Assembly (NCBI GenBank): GCA_002254895.1
Contig: NJDF01000037.1
Location: 1-7,032, forward strand
Source: Thermoprotei archaeon ex4572_64
Lineage (GTDB): Archaea > Thermoproteota > Thermoprotei > Thermoproteales > Thermocladiaceae
Direction of reading: 5' to 3'
DNA length: 7,032 nucleotides
Shown here piece after piece: positions 5,848 through 7,032 of the stretch (position 1 is the first letter of the stretch; every line of letters starts with the position of its first letter). The notes beneath the pieces are model-generated. The model was not told the origin of the DNA and searched no databases. It saw only the letters and a list, made by a program, of their open reading frames with translations. The position numbers and the translations under genes are program-made.

Positions 5848-6245
5848 TACCCTACAAGTCATTTACAAATGTTGTTAGTTCTTCTACGTGAGTTTAAACA
5901 TCTTCTCAGTAATCTTTTAATAGACAATTCTGAATTGTTAATTTAAGTAGATCAAATACCTCGTGATGTGGTCTTACTTCTCAAGCACGCTTCATTAGAA
6001 TTTTTGCTCACTCTCTAATTACTACTTTCTATTAGCTTCACTTACGCAACCCCACTGTACTTTCCTGTTAGTGTGTACTGATTCGGCTTTCAATCACTCT
6101 TCTACTCTTCATAAGATGGTAGTTCAGATAGTTCATCATCATTGCGCATAATGGTTGAATAAGACTTCTCGATTAGATTAGTAGAGATGAAAAATGTTCT
6201 ATAAAGTACAATCTGAGAATGGAGAGAGCTTAACAATACGATAAG
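5848..6245. other. Long intergenic stretch without a supportable gene
   Basis: All six frames are broken by stops here. The longest plus-strand start-to-stop frame noticed (5869-5946, 25 residues) has no promoter and no recognisable content. The stretch is pyrimidine-rich on the plus strand, unlike the flanking genes. Its only strong local structure is the palindrome at 5924-5938. It may be decayed coding sequence, or it may hold an RNA gene I cannot recognise. Confidence 0.5.
5924..5938. repeat. Perfect 15-base palindrome
   Basis: ACAATTC-T-GAATTGT forms two perfect 7-base half-sites around one central base. Such symmetry fits the operator of a dimeric regulator or a small hairpin. No gene start lies close enough to assign it to a promoter. 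Confidence 0.5.
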
Positions 6246-6491
6246 TTACAATATCTCTACTAGAGTTAGTACACCAATATAGCTTAGGTAAATCACGAGA
6301 TGTATAGCAAGAGCCGTTGATAGTATAATTGGTATTGATTTCTTCTTATCAAGACCTAAAAGCCATACTACCGTTGCAGTACCTATCATGCCTAAGACAA
6401 TGGGGGATGGGGCTAACATTGCATAACCATAACTTCTCTTAACCCAACGTCTAATACGTAAAGTAAATAGTCCAATTTTTCGAAATAGCAA
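6246..6491 (-). CDS. Small membrane protein, possibly a fragment of a small multidrug export-like family
   Basis: This 81-residue protein has a basic N-terminus (RKIGLFTLRIRRWVKR, 4-19) and two hydrophobic segments (about 28-47 and 53-80) separated by GLDKKKS (46-52). The arrangement of a YGY lead-in, a proline- and glycine-rich turn (APSPIVLGMIGT), a transmembrane helix ending in LLGLDKKKS and another helix resembles the C-terminal half of the COG2426/Sm_multidrug_ex family, whose members are roughly twice as long. It may therefore be truncated; no matching N-terminal half was found upstream in any frame. The start is uncertain. The frame is open further upstream without ATG, the first candidate is TTG at 6491, and an internal ATG at 6419 would leave 57 residues. 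The TATA-like element at 6508-6516 is only about 21 bases from the TTG. Function is not known. Confidence 0.5.
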   Translation of the reverse strand: MLFRKIGLFTLRIRRWVKRSYGYAMLAPSPIVLGMIGTATVVWLLGLDKKKSIPIILSTALAIHLVIYLSYIGVLTLVEIL

Positions 6492-6507
6492 AGCATAATC
6501 TAGTGAG

Positions 6508-6516
6508 TATAAAAAT
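6508..6516. promoter_or_regulatory. TATA-like element with two possible directions
   Basis: TATAAAAAT on the plus strand would direct transcription from about 6538, the beginning of a structured stretch (6540-6631). Read on the minus strand (ATTTTTATA) it could serve the small membrane protein gene, though the spacing to its TTG is short. Confidence 0.45.
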
Positions 6517-6537
6517 ATTGTAAAGATACTAACATTG

Positions 6538-6635
6538 GTTAGATAGGTAATTATGAGTGATTCTTGAGTAGAAATACGTTACCTCTCATTTTGAAAAATT
6601 TTAACTGAGAATATTTAGTCTTATCTATCTACACC
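6538..6635 (+). ncRNA. Candidate structured small RNA
   Basis: The segment begins about 26 bases after the TATAAAAAT element. Its ends pair over 11 positions with one G-U: TAGATAGGTAA (6540-6550) with TTATCTATCTA (6621-6631). Part of the 5' arm, AGGTAA (6545-6550), can instead pair perfectly with TTACCT (6579-6584), and ATGAG (6553-6557) with CTCAT (6585-6589). No coding frame fits. A CTGA (6605-6608) is near the 3' arm, but a proper C box is not seen, so a C/D guide RNA is not established. The class is unknown and chance complementarity in AT-rich DNA is possible. Confidence 0.25.
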
Positions 6636-6661
6636 TAACTCTACAATTACTTTCTGCGAAG

Positions 6662-6670
6662 ATATTTAAG
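6662..6670 (+). promoter_or_regulatory. Orphan TATA-like element
   Basis: ATATTTAAG is centred about 22 bases before an ATG (6688) that opens only a 12-codon frame. A transcript from here would run antisense into the HExxH protein gene. AT-rich chance occurrence is equally possible. Confidence 0.2.
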
Positions 6671-6722
6671 TAACGTTGAGTTTGATAATGACTCTACATG
6701 TACCTCTATTCAATGTTGAGAA

Positions 6723-6977
6723 TTAATAGAGCATGTTTTTACGAAAAGTTTCATCAGTATTTACGGAGAGTGACGTCAAGGTCTCAATTAACTTTTCATC
6801 AAAACATAACTTTAAATCTATCTTAGCAAGAACTTTATGTAAAACTTCATGTATCAGTGTTTCAACTACCTCTTCAAGACTTCGAGGAAACCACTTAAAT
6901 ATGTATATCCTATCACTAATTACATCATATGCAACCTCTAGTTCTTGATATTTATCTGAAAAGAGACATACAGACAT
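6723..6977 (-). CDS. Small HExxH putative zinc metallopeptidase
   Basis: This 84-residue protein has the zinc-peptidase motif HEVLH (H43, E44, H47) in a helix, LIHEVLHKVLAKI (41-53). It is preceded by a strand-like RIYIFKWF (23-30) and a helix SLEEVVET. In such enzymes two histidines bind zinc and the glutamate activates water. A third ligand is not certain; E65 in DEKLIETL (60-67) is a candidate, which would make it gluzincin-like. It is far shorter than most secreted metalloproteases and has no signal peptide or membrane segment, so it is probably a minimal cytoplasmic protein. I do not recognise the specific family, and the substrate is unknown. The start at 6977 is supported by a TATA-like element at 7002-7009. 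It seems to be a single-gene unit. Confidence 0.65.
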   Translation of the reverse strand: MSVCLFSDKYQELEVAYDVISDRIYIFKWFPRSLEEVVETLIHEVLHKVLAKIDLKLCFDEKLIETLTSLSVNTDETFRKNMLY

Positions 6978-7001
6978 AGCCTTTATCTCTGTTTTTAAGT
7001 G

Positions 7002-7009
7002 TTATTTAT
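7002..7009 (-). promoter_or_regulatory. TATA-like box of the HExxH protein gene
   Basis: The minus strand reads ATAAATAA, centred about 28 bases before the ATG at 6977, which fits a leaderless transcript. Confidence 0.5.
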
Positions 7010-7032
7010 GTGTTGCTCAAATTTTCAATATT

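Noticed and set aside
5869..5946. 25-residue plus-strand reading frame behind tRNA-Ala
   Set aside because: It has no promoter at the right distance and no recognisable content; such frames are expected by chance.
6078..6142. Minus-strand ATGATGA and CTGA near 6126-6142 as a C/D box RNA
   Set aside because: The guide spacing of 5-8 bases is too short and no terminal D box follows at the expected distance.
6733..6948. Plus-strand frame of 71 codons opposite the HExxH gene
   Set aside because: Its content is Ser/Thr-rich antisense sequence, while the minus-strand frame has a recognised zinc motif and a promoter.

Overview
The window looks like chromosomal DNA from a thermophilic member of the Thermoproteota (Crenarchaeota). 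The exact lineage cannot be fixed from the sequence alone. Three things point this way. The DNA is AT-rich with closely packed genes, and most genes have an archaeal TATA box about 26 bases upstream of the start codon, so their mRNAs are probably leaderless. Both tRNA genes are interrupted by introns at positions other than the usual 37/38, and both encode their own CCA end. The protein families are archaeal: an aldehyde ferredoxin oxidoreductase, an archaeal translin, a stand-alone HisI and a PUA-containing NSUN6-like tRNA methyltransferase.

Layout. Bases 1-1348 (minus strand) hold the N-terminal third of a tungsten-dependent aldehyde ferredoxin oxidoreductase and, upstream of it, a translin-family gene. 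Divergent from these is hisI (1401-1754, plus). The two directions appear to share one perfectly palindromic TATA element. Convergent with hisI is an unrecognised membrane-anchored, sequon-rich extracellular protein (1768-2871, minus). Then come tRNA-Leu(CAA) with a 22-nt intron (2965-3074, plus), and a two-gene unit of a winged-helix regulator overlapping the NSUN6-like methyltransferase (3174-4839, plus). A rhomboid protease (4852-5448, minus) converges on that unit. The next gene is tRNA-Ala(GGC), split by an unusually large 190-nt intron (5554-5820, plus).

The right end is sparse. Bases 5821-6245 contain no convincing gene, only a hairpin directly behind the tRNA and a palindrome. Two small minus-strand genes follow: a short membrane protein (6246-6491), possibly a remnant of a small multidrug export-like family, and a small protein with an HExxH zinc-peptidase signature (6723-6977). 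Between them, 6538-6635 has a correctly placed promoter and long-range complementarity that could mark a small RNA.

Functional threads. RNA metabolism is over-represented (two intron-containing tRNAs, a translin, a tRNA cytosine methyltransferase), but no joint pathway is shown beyond the regulator-methyltransferase operon. I see no CRISPR array, insertion sequence, defence cassette or prophage gene. The most unusual items are the two non-canonical tRNA introns, the shared symmetric promoter and the possible small RNA.
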